Positions 7,350 to 16,399 are shown, counted from the first letter of the stretch. The stretch is DNA of 64,000 nt from Lancefieldella parvula_C (GCF_000758945.1 NZ_JRND01000021.1:44247-108246), one strand, 5' to 3'. The notes: generated by a model not told the origin, from the letters alone. A program made the numbers and translations.

Positions 7350-9833
7350 ATGCTTGCTATAAAAAATGAAACAAACGTAGTGCTTGCGGTTGATACGTCT
7401 ACAGACATGCTGGCGTGTACGGTCGCGCGTCTGACCAGGCGTGATGCCGCTGCGGCGGACAGCGTAGCGGCCGCGGACGGCGGGTTTGACGTTGAGGTGC
7501 TAGCGTCAACGGATCACCTGTGCCGTCGCCAGGCAAACGTGGAGCTTGTGGGCTCGGTCCAGGAGGTGCTTAAGGCTGCTGGTCTGACCATGACCGACGT
7601 TGACGCTGTTATCGCAGGTCGAGGACCTGGATCGTTCACGGGAGTACGCATTGGCGTGGCTACCGCAAAAGGCATTGCGTGCGGCTCTGGCCTGCCACTT
7701 TACGGCGCAAGCGCACTTGATGCCATGGCGTTCAGCGCGTGGAAGGCGGGCGTGCGCGGCACCGTTGGTGTTGTTGCAGACGCCATGCGCGGCGAGGTCT
7801 ATCCGGGCATCTACCTGCTGGATGACGCTGGAGCACATAGAACTTTCCCGGTGGAGACCGTCCTCAAGGCAGACGCTTGTGTGGAGGAGTGGTCGAGCAG
7901 GACTGATAAGGACCAGATCACGCTTACGGGCAATGGTTTAGTGAAGTACCGTGAGCGTTTTGAGCGCGCGGGTTTCTCGACATATACCGATGAAGCAACG
8001 TGGTTTCCAACAGGAGAAGGCCTGGTACGCGCGGTATGTATGCCCGAGTATCAGCAGGCGGGTGCGGGCGATCCGGCGTTGGTGCTGCCCATTTACACGC
8101 GACTTTCGGACGCGGAGGAGTCGGAGCGCAAGCGTTTGGGTCTCAAGGAGCCGGCAACGGTGACTTTGACCGGCGTGGATGATGCGCTGGCTGATATTCA
8201 CCTGCAGCTTCGTCCGATGACGATGAACGATCTGGATCAGGTGGCGGAGCTTGAGGCGGCAACATATGCCGACGCTGCGCATTCGGCCTGGTCAAAGCAG
8301 GTGTTCTATGACGAACTCTCGGGCGTTGGGCGCAGCTGGTGGCTGGCTCACGACCGCGGAACGGTTATTGGCTTTGCGGGTGGTCGCCTGGCAGGAGCTC
8401 AGTTTGAGGTGGAAGAAGTGGTGGTAGCGCCCGAGCGTCGTCGCCAAGGAATTGCATCCAAGCTGGTAGAACGCGTGGCATACGATGCCCAGATGCTGGG
8501 CGCATCTACAATCACTCTTGAGGTGGAGGAAGATAACGCTCCAGCTCAGGGCGCCTATAACAAGCTGGGATTTGTTGAGGTTGGTCGTCGCCCGGGATAT
8601 TACGGTCCAGATTGTGCGGCGCTTTTGATGACGGCACAGCTGCCTCTAGCAGTTGGTGTTGGCTTTGAGGCCAGAAATCCCGAGCCCCATGCGTCAGTGC
8701 GTCCGTGGCCTATTGTTGCAGGTGAGCGTTCTGAAGAGACGCTTGCAGCACTGCGCAAGGCGGGGGATTTGATTCTTAGTCTTGAGTCCTCGTGCGACGA
8801 AACTGCCATGTGCATCATGGATTCGCATGGCGTGGTCTGCGCAAACGTTGTCGCAACGCAAATTGACTTCCACGCTCGCTTTGGCGGCGTCGTGCCCGAG
8901 ATTGCTTCTCGCAAGCACACCGAGGCTATTGTGGGTCTTTTCGAGGAGACCTTGGCCCGCGCGGGCGCGCACTTTGGTTGCGACACGCTGGTGCCGTCTG
9001 ACCTGGCCGCCGTTGGTGTTACTGCAGGTCCAGGCCTTGTCGGCGCGCTTGTTGTAGGCGTGGCGTTTGCCAAGGGCTTCTGCGTGGCCACTGACCTGCC
9101 GCTTATTCCCGTTCATCACCTGGAAGGCCACTTGCTGGCCAACCTGTTTGAGACGCCTGACCTGGAGCCACCATTTGTGGCCAGCCTGGTCTCGGGCGGC
9201 AATACTATGCTGGTACACGTGCGCGCCTGGGGAGATTACGTGGTCCTGGGCTCCACTATTGATGACGCTGTGGGTGAGGCATTTGATAAGGTTGCCAAGG
9301 CGCTTGGCCTCGGCTATCCAGGTGGCCCTGTGATCAGCAAACTTGCAGCTCAGGGCAATCCTAAGGCCATCCGCTTCCCGCGCGCGATGATGCACAGCGG
9401 CGACTATTCCTTTAGTCTTTCCGGCCTAAAGACAGCCGTTATTACCTACATTGAGGGCGAGAATCGCGCAGGTAGAGCAATCAATCTGCCTGATTTGGCT
9501 GCCTCTTTTGAGCAGGCAGTTATTGACGTGCAGGTTGCAAAGGCTAAAACCGCTGTTGAGGAGACGGGCGTCTCCGATTTCTGCGTGGGTGGCGGCGTAG
9601 CTGCAAACCCCGCACTTAGAGCTGCATATAAGGAAACCTTTGGTCGTATGGGCGTTCGAGTAACGGTGCCTCCGATGTCGGTTTGTGGCGACAACGCCGC
9701 AATGATTGCCGTGGGCGCACTTCGTAGCTACCGTACGAAGGGTTTCTCGCCATTGACCTTGGACGCAAACCCCAACGCGCAGCTGGGATCGTGGTCGTCG
9801 GATGCGGCACCCGTTGTCCCAAGCGGCATGTAA
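7350..9833 (+). CDS. TsaB-RimI-TsaD fusion: tRNA t6A synthesis and ribosomal-protein acetyltransferase
   Basis: 827 aa made of three proteins that are usually separate. Residues 1 to about 250 are TsaB (VLAVDTSTDM, GRGPGSFTGVRIG). Residues 285-435 are a GNAT acetyltransferase of the RimI type (VVVAPERRRQGIASKLV acetyl-CoA loop; LGFVEVGRRPGYY). Residues 473-827 are TsaD (SLESSCDET, metal-binding HLEGH with His590 and His594, GGGVAANPALR). TsaB and TsaD act together in N6-threonylcarbamoyladenosine formation at tRNA A37; RimI acetylates S18. Start placed at ATG 7350, where TsaB homology begins; an in-frame TTG at 7275 is possible. The stop is followed by AGGAGG and the nadE start 10 nt later. 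Fusions of these adjacent genes are known in actinobacteria. Confidence 0.93.
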   Translation: MLAIKNETNVVLAVDTSTDMLACTVARLTRRDAAAADSVAAADGGFDVEVLASTDHLCRRQANVELVGSVQEVLKAAGLTMTDVDAVIAGRGPGSFTGVRIGVATAKGIACGSGLPLYGASALDAMAFSAWKAGVRGTVGVVADAMRGEVYPGIYLLDDAGAHRTFPVETVLKADACVEEWSSRTDKDQITLTGNGLVKYRERFERAGFSTYTDEATWFPTGEGLVRAVCMPEYQQAGAGDPALVLPIYTRLSDAEESERKRLGLKEPATVTLTGVDDALADIHLQLRPMTMNDLDQVAELEAATYADAAHSAWSKQVFYDELSGVGRSWWLAHDRGTVIGFAGGRLAGAQFEVEEVVVAPERRRQGIASKLVERVAYDAQMLGASTITLEVEEDNAPAQGAYNKLGFVEVGRRPGYYGPDCAALLMTAQLPLAVGVGFEARNPEPHASVRPWPIVAGERSEETLAALRKAGDLILSLESSCDETAMCIMDSHGVVCANVVATQIDFHARFGGVVPEIASRKHTEAIVGLFEETLARAGAHFGCDTLVPSDLAAVGVTAGPGLVGALVVGVAFAKGFCVATDLPLIPVHHLEGHLLANLFETPDLEPPFVASLVSGGNTMLVHVRAWGDYVVLGSTIDDAVGEAFDKVAKALGLGYPGGPVISKLAAQGNPKAIRFPRAMMHSGDYSFSLSGLKTAVITYIEGENRAGRAINLPDLAASFEQAVIDVQVAKAKTAVEETGVSDFCVGGGVAANPALRAAYKETFGRMGVRVTVPPMSVCGDNAAMIAVGALRSYRTKGFSPLTLDANPNAQLGSWSSDAAPVVPSGM

Positions 9834-9843
9834 GGAGGCAATT

Positions 9844-11877
9844 GTGCAAGACGGATTCATCAAAGTTGCAAGTATCACGCCGCGCGTTCGCGTGGCCGAT
9901 GTGGCGTTTAACGTGGAGAGCTGCCTGGCCGCCATTGAAGAAGCCGCAGGTAATCGCAGCGCCAAGGTGGTCGTGCTGCCCGAGCTTTGCATCACGGGCT
10001 ACACCTGCGAGGATCTGTTCTGGCAGGACGCCCTTCTGGACGCTGCCGAGCGCGGCTTGGTCTCGATTGCCGCTCGCACGGCCGACGTCGACGCGTTGCT
10101 GCTGCTAGGACTGCCTGTTCGCGTGGCTAGCAAGCTCTACAACTGCGCCGCCGTTCTCTTTAGGGGAGAGCTGTTGGGTCTGGTGCCCAAGCGTTACGTG
10201 CCCATGTACAACGAGTTTTACGAGGGCCGACACTTTGTTCCTGGTCCCAAGACCGTCACGAGCGTGGACTTTGGCCTGCTCGGCGAAGTGCCGTTTGGTA
10301 CCAACCAGCTGTTTGCGTGCGACACCATTCCTGAGCTGGTCGTGGGCGCAGAGATCTGCGAGGACCTCTGGGTGCCCATGCCGCCGTCAAATGCGCACGC
10401 CGTCGCCGGCGCCACGCTGATCTGCAACTTGTCCGCCTCGCCCGCGCTGGCTGGCAAGTCCGCGTACCGTCGTCAGCTGGTTGCGCAGCAAAGCGCGCGT
10501 CTGATCTGCGGCTACGCTTACGCGAGTGCAGGCGAGGGCGAGTCTACGACTGATTTGGTTTTCTCGGGCCATGATCTTGTTGTCGAGAATGGCCGTGTGC
10601 TCGCCGACTCCGGCGTGTTTGGCGAGGGTATCGCCGTGTCCGAGATTGACGTGCTGTCGCTGGCGGCCGACCGCAGGCGCATGTCGACGTTTGAGGTTGC
10701 TCCGACGCCGGAGGATTACAAGCACCTGACCACGTATTTCTCGCTGGAGTTTGACGGCGAGGGCGGCAACGAGCACGCCGCCGCAGGTCACGGGCACGAC
10801 AGCGAAGGCGAGGGCGTCGAACTTGCTATCCGCACGCCGCTGACCAGGTACGTTGACCCACATCCGTTTGTGCCCGCGATGGATGACGCTCGCACAACAC
10901 GCTGCGAGGAGATTCTGTCGATTCAGGCTCACGGTTTGGCTTCAAGACTGGCGCATACCGGCTCTGACCACGCGGTTATTGGCATTTCGGGAGGACTTGA
11001 CTCTACGCTGGCCCTTCTCGTCACGGTGCGAGCGTTTGACCAGCTGGGATACGACCGCTCGGGCATTGTAGCTGTGACGATGCCGGGATTTGGCACCACG
11101 GACCGCACGTACACCAACGCTATTGAGCTGGTGCAGTCGCTTGGCGCTGACCTGCGCGAGATTTCCATTGTGGATTCCGTGCTGCAGCACTTTGCCGACA
11201 TTGGCCACAACCAGGATGTTCACGACGTCGTGTACGAAAACGCCCAGGCTCGTGAACGCACGCAGATCCTGATGGACGTTGCCAACCAGGTGAGCGGCAT
11301 GGTTATTGGCACGGGCGACCTATCCGAGCTGGCGCTTGGTTGGGCAACGTATAACGGTGACCAGATGTCCATGTACGGCGTGAATGCTTCGGTACCAAAG
11401 ACGCTGGTCAGGTACCTTGTCGATTACTGCGCAGACGCTTATGAGGAGCAGGGCGAGGACGAAATTGCTCACGTTTTGCGCGACGTTCTGGACACACCGG
11501 TTTCTCCTGAGCTGCTGCCATCCGCGGCAGACGGTTCCATTGAGCAGAAGACGGAGGACCTGGTTGGCCCATACGAGTTGCACGATTTCTTCTTGTTCCA
11601 CGTGCTTCGTCATGGAAGTGGTCCACTCAAAGTTCTACGTCTTGCTGAATGTGCGTTTGGCACAGGCACTGACCAGGAGATTTACGACCACGAGACTATC
11701 GTGCGCTGGCTAAAGGTGTTCTACCGTCGTTTCTTCTCGCAGCAGTTCAAGCGCTCGGCGATGCCTGATGGACCAAAGGTTGGCTCGGTTTCGCTGTCTC
11801 CGCGCGGCGACCTGCGCATGCCATCCGACGCTTCTAGCTCGCTTTGGCTCTCTGAACTGGAGAGCTTGGAGGCGTAA
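9844..11877 (+). CDS. nadE: Glutamine-dependent NAD(+) synthetase
   Basis: 677 aa two-domain enzyme making NAD from nicotinate adenine dinucleotide, ATP and glutamine-derived ammonia. The N-terminal nitrilase-like glutaminase has the Glu-Lys-Cys triad at E47 (VVLPELCITGY), K116 (PKRYVPMYNE) and C172 (GAEICEDLW). The C-terminal synthetase has the P-loop GISGGLDSTLALL near residue 380. GTG 9844 is chosen for its AGGAGG (9834-9839); an upstream ATG at 9802 would lie inside tsaD. Overlapping regulatory signals with the preceding gene suggest one transcript, ended at 11951. Confidence 0.95.
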   Translation: MQDGFIKVASITPRVRVADVAFNVESCLAAIEEAAGNRSAKVVVLPELCITGYTCEDLFWQDALLDAAERGLVSIAARTADVDALLLLGLPVRVASKLYNCAAVLFRGELLGLVPKRYVPMYNEFYEGRHFVPGPKTVTSVDFGLLGEVPFGTNQLFACDTIPELVVGAEICEDLWVPMPPSNAHAVAGATLICNLSASPALAGKSAYRRQLVAQQSARLICGYAYASAGEGESTTDLVFSGHDLVVENGRVLADSGVFGEGIAVSEIDVLSLAADRRRMSTFEVAPTPEDYKHLTTYFSLEFDGEGGNEHAAAGHGHDSEGEGVELAIRTPLTRYVDPHPFVPAMDDARTTRCEEILSIQAHGLASRLAHTGSDHAVIGISGGLDSTLALLVTVRAFDQLGYDRSGIVAVTMPGFGTTDRTYTNAIELVQSLGADLREISIVDSVLQHFADIGHNQDVHDVVYENAQARERTQILMDVANQVSGMVIGTGDLSELALGWATYNGDQMSMYGVNASVPKTLVRYLVDYCADAYEEQGEDEIAHVLRDVLDTPVSPELLPSAADGSIEQKTEDLVGPYELHDFFLFHVLRHGSGPLKVLRLAECAFGTGTDQEIYDHETIVRWLKVFYRRFFSQQFKRSAMPDGPKVGSVSLSPRGDLRMPSDASSSLWLSELESLEA

Positions 11878-11950
11878 GCGCGGCAGATCGTAGCGCGGCA
11901 GATCGTAGCATGCGGCGATAGCGCGGTAGCACGCATTTCTTAGGCGTTCA

Positions 11951-11990
11951 GTACCCGGCTATTCATGTATATGAATAGCCGGGTACTTTT
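11951..11990 (+). terminator. Terminator after nadE
   Basis: A perfect 16-bp stem (11951-11966 with 11971-11986, outer GTACCCGG/CCGGGTAC) with a GTAT loop precedes TTTT. Just upstream, 11876-11935 contains a short repeated word GCGCGGCAGATCGTA (two tandem copies, then decaying). Confidence 0.88.
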
Positions 11991-12054
11991 ATGCAGGTTG
12001 ATTTTTGCTACGGGTGGGGAAGAGATGGTTTTGGCCCAAAAATGACCCCGAAGT

Positions 12055-12233
12055 GGTAAAAAATGCGTTTAGTTGGAGTTTACAGAAATAACAGGATTCT
12101 ATGCATCGAGTCTACCTGCTGTTTTGCTTTGGACAAATAATCAGAAATCTGGATAGAATTTGCCACCTGGTAAAATGTAGATGCGATTTTTCTGAATACT
12201 CCATTTCATCCCCAACTAAACGCATTTTTTACC
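12055..12233. repeat. Long inverted-repeat element in the nadE-groES spacer
   Basis: A 22-bp perfect inverted repeat (12055-12076, starting GGTAAAAAATGCG; 12212-12233, ending CGCATTTTTTACC) is separated by 135 bases. Inside the arms the pairing continues imperfectly (GGAGTTTACAGAAA on the left against the complement of TTTCTGAATACTCC on the right, with a roughly 10-base offset). No protein is supported inside. The layout is that of a small non-autonomous element or a large stem-loop. The rest of the 11991-12528 spacer shows nothing else recognisable. Confidence 0.7.
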
Positions 12234-12528
12234 CAAATTGGACCCTCCCAAAGAGGCGCTCATTTTTCCTATGCAAAATCACGAATATCACTAGAAGAAT
12301 ATGCACGCAGCGAATATTTGCACCAAAAATTATGCTAATGGCAAGAAATTGCAGGTGAAGACCACCTGGCGCTCGCGCCTGCCGACGCAAACCGCGTCTA
12401 CCAGCAGCTCAGCAGCATCGCGCGTCTGTACGCAGCCCGCACGTCGCCCGCGCTCTGCCCGCACCTACCAGACTGCGCATAACCGTTGACGGCTTATACT
12501 GCACACCTACAGAAAATCTAAGTCGGTT

Positions 12529-12558
12529 TTGTAAGATTTTCACAATATTTCGTATAAA
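12529..12558 (+). promoter_or_regulatory. Candidate groES promoter and leader hairpin
   Basis: TTGTAA (12529-12534) and TATAAA (12553-12558) are separated by 18 bases, about 88 bases before the groES start. A small hairpin TCGGGC-ttg-GCCCGA at 12615-12629 ends one base before the ribosome binding site (GGGAGG 12632-12637). No CIRCE (HrcA) element is visible. Confidence 0.45.
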
Positions 12559-12645
12559 TTGTTTTCCCGTGTGGAATAACTAATAGCGTTGGAAAAGGGC
12601 GCTTGGCGCCAATATCGGGCTTGGCCCGAAAGGGAGGTTTTCATT

Positions 12646-12936
12646 ATGAATTTGAAGCCACTTGGAGATCGTGTTCTGGTAAAGCCTGCTCCAAAAGAGG
12701 AGAAGACATCCTCTGGTCTCTACATTGCATCTGCAGCTCAGGAGCTTCCTCAGCGTGGCGAGGTCCTCGCAGTTGGAACTGGCAAGCTTGATCAGAATGG
12801 CAATCGCATCGCTCTTGATGTTAAAGTCGGCGACCAGGTATTTTATGGCAAGTTCGGCGGCACCGAGGTCAAGGTAGACGGCGAGGAGCTCCTACTTCTT
12901 CGTGCTGACGACATCCTTGCAGTCCTCGAGGACTAA
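12646..12936 (+). CDS. groES: Co-chaperonin GroES
   Basis: 96 aa, the normal GroES length. It has the N-terminal LKPLGDRVLVKP strand, the mobile loop region (EEKTSSGLYIASAAQELP) and a C-terminal ILAVLED. It caps the GroEL barrel during ATP-driven folding in the cytosol. ATG 12646 follows GGGAGG. The gene stands 121 nt before groEL, an unusually long spacer for this pair and one filled with a degenerate tandem repeat. Confidence 0.97.
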   Translation: MNLKPLGDRVLVKPAPKEEKTSSGLYIASAAQELPQRGEVLAVGTGKLDQNGNRIALDVKVGDQVFYGKFGGTEVKVDGEELLLLRADDILAVLED

Positions 12937-12939
12937 TCG

Positions 12940-13015
12940 CTCGTAGCTCGTTTGCTCTCAGCTCGTTTGATCGTAGCTTGTTTGCTCGCAGCTTAGTCGC
13001 TTGCATCTTTGTTCG
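12940..13015. repeat. Degenerate 15-bp tandem repeat between groES and groEL
   Basis: About five imperfect copies of a 15-base unit resembling TCGTAGCTCGTTTGC follow one another from 12940 to 13015, decaying toward the end. The spacer carries no ORF of note; the groEL ribosome binding site TGGAGGA follows at 13046. Confidence 0.6.
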
Positions 13016-13057
13016 TCCGCTTTTTACTTGTAAGTTCAGCTATTTTGGAGGAATACC

Positions 13058-14695
13058 ATGGCTAAAGATATCGATTTTGGCACCGACGCTCGTGCCAAGC
13101 TTGCTAAGGGCGTAAACACCCTGGCAGATGCCGTAACCACCACTCTTGGACCTAAGGGTCGCTACGTTGCTCTGCAGCGTTCTTACGGCGCACCAACCAT
13201 CACTAACGATGGCGTCTCCGTTGCTCGCGAGATTGAGCTCAAGGACCCAGTAGAGAACATGGGTGCTCAGCTGGTCAAAGAGGTTGCAACCAAGACTAAC
13301 GACACCGTCGGCGACGGTACCACCACCGCAACCCTGCTTGCACAGGTCATCGTTAACGAGGGCCTCCGCAACGTTGCAGCTGGTGCAAACCCAATCGCAA
13401 TTCGCCGCGGTATCGACAAGGCCGTTGAGGCTGTCGTCGCTCAGATGAGGGGCATCGCTAAGGAAGTCTCAACTAAGCAGCAGATTGCTTCCGTTGGTAC
13501 CATTTCCGCAGGTGATCCAGTCATCGGTGGCAAGATTTCCGACGCTATGGACGTTGTCGGCAAGGACGGCGTCATCACCGTTGAGGAGTCCCAGACCTTC
13601 GGCATCGACATCGACACTGTTGAGGGTATGCAGTTTGACAAGGGTTACGTTTCCCCTTACTTCGCAACCAACAACGAGACCCTCACCGCTGAGCTGGACA
13701 ATCCTTACATCCTCATGACCGACAACAAGATTTCCTCCATCCAGGATATCCTGCCTATCCTTGAGGCTGTCCAGAAGCAGGGCGCACCTCTGCTCATCAT
13801 GGCTGAGGACGTCGACGGCGAGGCTCTGACCACCCTCATCCTCAACAAGCTCCGCGGCGTTCTGAACGTCTGCGCAATCAAGGCTCCTGCATACGGCGAC
13901 CGTCGTAAGCGCATGCTCGAGGACATCGCTATTCTCACCGGTGGCCAGGCAGTCATCAAGGAGCTCGGCGTCAACCTCAACGAGATCAGCGCAGAGATGC
14001 TCGGCCGCGCTAAGTCCGTCAAGGTTACCAAGGAGACCACTACCATCGTTGGTGGCGCTGGCTCCAAGGAGGCGATCGACGACCGTATCACCCAGATCAA
14101 GGCTGAGATTGAGAACACCACCTCTGACTTTGACCGTGAGAAGCTCCAGGAGCGTCTTGCTAAGCTCGCCGGCGGCGTCGCAGTCATCAAGGTTGGCGCA
14201 GCTACCGAGGTTGAGCTCAAGGAGATCAAGCACCGCATCGAGGACGCACTTCAGGCAACTCGCGCAGCTGTCGAGGAGGGCATCGTCGCAGGTGGCGGCG
14301 TTTCCTTCCTGGCTGCTTCCTCTGTCCTTGATAGCGTTCAGACCTCTGACGCAGACGAGAAGATCGGCGTTGAGATCATCCGCAAGGCACTTGAGGCTCC
14401 AGTCCGCACCATCGCTAACAACGCTGGCTTCGAGGGCAGCGTAGTTGTCGAGAAGATCAAGGCACTCCCAACCGGTCAGGGTCTTGACTCCGCTTCCGGC
14501 CAGTATGGCGACATGATTGAGATGGGCGTTCTTGACCCAGTTAAGGTCACCCGCACCACACTCCAGAATGCAGCTTCCGTTGCATCCCTCATCCTCATCA
14601 CCGAGGCAACTGTTTCCGAGATGCCAAAGGACACCACCATCGAGGAGTCCATTTCTCGCGCAGCTGCTCAGGGCGGCCAGGGCGGCATGTACTAA
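13058..14695 (+). CDS. groEL: Chaperonin GroEL
   Basis: 545 aa 60-kDa chaperonin. Signatures include TTLGPKGRYV near the N-terminus, the ATP-binding GDGTTTATLLAQ block, AAVEEGIVAGGGV and a C-terminal GGQGGMY in place of the classical GGM tail. It forms the double-ring folding chamber with GroES. Strong use of C-ending codons, unlike some neighbours, fits high expression. A terminator follows at 14718. Confidence 0.98.
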   Translation: MAKDIDFGTDARAKLAKGVNTLADAVTTTLGPKGRYVALQRSYGAPTITNDGVSVAREIELKDPVENMGAQLVKEVATKTNDTVGDGTTTATLLAQVIVNEGLRNVAAGANPIAIRRGIDKAVEAVVAQMRGIAKEVSTKQQIASVGTISAGDPVIGGKISDAMDVVGKDGVITVEESQTFGIDIDTVEGMQFDKGYVSPYFATNNETLTAELDNPYILMTDNKISSIQDILPILEAVQKQGAPLLIMAEDVDGEALTTLILNKLRGVLNVCAIKAPAYGDRRKRMLEDIAILTGGQAVIKELGVNLNEISAEMLGRAKSVKVTKETTTIVGGAGSKEAIDDRITQIKAEIENTTSDFDREKLQERLAKLAGGVAVIKVGAATEVELKEIKHRIEDALQATRAAVEEGIVAGGGVSFLAASSVLDSVQTSDADEKIGVEIIRKALEAPVRTIANNAGFEGSVVVEKIKALPTGQGLDSASGQYGDMIEMGVLDPVKVTRTTLQNAASVASLILITEATVSEMPKDTTIEESISRAAAQGGQGGMY

Positions 14696-14717
14696 TCCGC
14701 GCCTTCGCGTCATTTCA

Positions 14718-14751
14718 ATCGGGTCCAGCCTCTCGCTGGGCCCGATTTTTT
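14718..14751 (+). terminator. Terminator after groEL
   Basis: ATCGGGTCCAGC (14718-14729) pairs with GCTGGGCCCGAT (14735-14746), 12 bp with one G-T pair and a 5-base loop, followed by T6. Confidence 0.88.
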
Positions 14752-14769
14752 CTACCGTCGCAACAACTT

Positions 14770-14812
14770 GGCGAGAAACCCGTCTTGTCGCAGGCGAGAA
14801 ACCCGTCTTGTC
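14770..14812. repeat. Two direct copies of a 20-bp sequence containing GGCGAGAAACCCG
   Basis: The 20-base unit at 14770-14789 is repeated exactly at 14793-14812, 3 bases apart. Each starts with GGCGAGAAACCCG; the same 13-mer occurs in inverse orientation at 57834-57846. The copies lie between the groEL terminator and the Fe-S protein gene. Confidence 0.85.
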
Positions 14813-14989
14813 ACGACTGCAACGTTTATCCGCTCATCGTCCATTAATCGAAATCGTATGAATGTGACGTCATTTGAGCGGAATTATTGGTCGCTACAGG
14901 TTAGAATATTTATTTGCGACTACGCTTGGTCCATGCGACCAGCTCGCATACTTGAACCATCCGCCACGCGCCAAAGGAGAGGAGGCACC

Positions 14990-16399
14990 ATGGCTCAGAA
15001 CCAGAATCGTAACGAGGAGCGAGATTTTCTCGACGACCTCATTGATATCCAGGACTCCCTCCAGGTGCTCTCTAACCCGCTCGACGCGCTGATGGGAAGC
15101 CTGTCTATTGACCCAAACACGGACAAACCGTTCGAGCCAATGGACTACAAGGAAATCCCCTGGTCAAACGCTAATCGCTGCCTGAGGTGCGCCTCGGGAA
15201 AAGCCGAGGCATGTTCTCGCTGTCTTGACGTTTGCCCAGCTAATTGCATTGATATCCACAACCAGTCCGTGCGCATCGACGACGAGGCGTGCCTGCAGTG
15301 CGGCCTCTGTGTTGCTGCGTGCCCAACCGAGACGTTTAATACGCGTCGCCACACGTCCCGCATGCTATATGACCAGGTAGCTCGCGCGGCTTCCGCGTAC
15401 GAGCAGTGCTACATTACCTGTACGCGTGCTCTGGCGAGAAAACCTGAGGGCAATGAGATTTGCCTGCCTTGCGTGGGTATGCTCTCGGCCGACATTTGGT
15501 TCTCGATCCTTACGGACTTTGACAACGTAAGCGTTTACCTGCCGTTGGGTGTTTGCGACCGTTGTCGCACCACCACTGGCGAGGAGGCATATACCCAGGC
15601 AATCGCTACCGCTGAGGAGTGGACGGGTGCTACAGTTGGCCTCGAGGTCGACGGCAATAACCTCAACCACAACTTCACACGCGCCTATATTCGCTCACAG
15701 TTCATCTCCAACGCGATGAACGGTGCAGAACGCCTGGTATCTGCGTCGACGCCTATTCTCGCAGGCGCCAAGGCAATTGCTGATCGCATTAACAATCACG
15801 CTCGCTCCCTGGATAAGCTTCAGACGCAGCTTGATGACGTGATGGGTCTTCGCACCACCGACATGAGGCAGTCCATGCTCACGCAGGATCGTCGTCTGGT
15901 CATGGGCGCCCTCCAGCACGATCCAGACCTGGCTCCTTACGTGAAGCTCGAAGCTCCTATCTGGGATTCCAGCAAGTGTACGGTTTGCGGAGACTGTAAA
16001 AACACCTGCACAACGCATGCAATTGACATCGACGAGCGCGGTAAGTTAACCATTAAGATGCCGTTCTGCGTCAACTGCGGCGCCTGCGAAATTGTCTGCC
16101 CAGAGCCTGGTGCGCTTACGATGGTGCCGATGAACACTTCTGAGCTAGTTGTTCGTGATCGCAAGGCCGAGGAGACCGAGCGTCTTGAGGCTTTGGCTCG
16201 TCGCAAGGCTCGCTTCATTTTTGACACCGGCAAGGAGCAGCTCAAACACCTGGCGGATTCAATCACCGAGGACTCGAATGAGGAAGCCGCCGCACATCTT
16301 GCTACAGACGCTGCTGCGGGCTTCGCTGCGGATTCCACCAGTGCTTCGAGCTCGGCTACCGCCGCACAACAACCTCCAAAAGAGGATAATGTGGAGTAG
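14990..16399 (+). CDS. Multi-cluster 4Fe-4S ferredoxin-domain protein
   Basis: 469 aa cytosolic-looking protein with several cysteine clusters. An N-terminal block has CLRC, CSRCLDVCPANC and CLQCGLCVAACP (residues 60-125). A middle region has ICLPCVG and GVCDRCR. A C-terminal dicluster has CTVCGDCKNTC and CVNCGACEIVCPEPG (residues 330-370). The tail after residue 430 is Ala/Ser-rich and of low complexity. It presumably carries electrons between redox partners, but no partner enzyme is adjacent and the specific role is unknown. Proteins of this style are annotated as 4Fe-4S dicluster proteins in Coriobacteriia. ATG 14990 follows AGGAGAGGAGG; frame-open sequence upstream is not supported. Confidence 0.8.
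   Translation: MAQNQNRNEERDFLDDLIDIQDSLQVLSNPLDALMGSLSIDPNTDKPFEPMDYKEIPWSNANRCLRCASGKAEACSRCLDVCPANCIDIHNQSVRIDDEACLQCGLCVAACPTETFNTRRHTSRMLYDQVARAASAYEQCYITCTRALARKPEGNEICLPCVGMLSADIWFSILTDFDNVSVYLPLGVCDRCRTTTGEEAYTQAIATAEEWTGATVGLEVDGNNLNHNFTRAYIRSQFISNAMNGAERLVSASTPILAGAKAIADRINNHARSLDKLQTQLDDVMGLRTTDMRQSMLTQDRRLVMGALQHDPDLAPYVKLEAPIWDSSKCTVCGDCKNTCTTHAIDIDERGKLTIKMPFCVNCGACEIVCPEPGALTMVPMNTSELVVRDRKAEETERLEALARRKARFIFDTGKEQLKHLADSITEDSNEEAAAHLATDAAAGFAADSTSASSSATAAQQPPKEDNVE

Noticed and set aside
12101..12358. Small frame of 85 codons in the nadE-groES spacer
   Set aside because: It crosses one arm of the inverted repeat, lacks a ribosome binding site, and has no recognisable protein features.
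12490..12645. CIRCE or HAIR heat-shock operator before groES
   Set aside because: Neither TTAGCACTC-N9-GAGTGCTAA nor a CTTGAGT-type inverted repeat is present.
12937..13057. Tandem repeats considered as a CRISPR array
   Set aside because: Units are 15 bases, degenerate and directly adjacent with no spacers; no cas genes are in the window.
13469..14713. Long open frame (414 codons) on the minus strand opposite groEL
   Set aside because: It is the mirror of groEL's strongly biased codons; the translation is Leu/Asp-rich with no fold, and no start signal is present.
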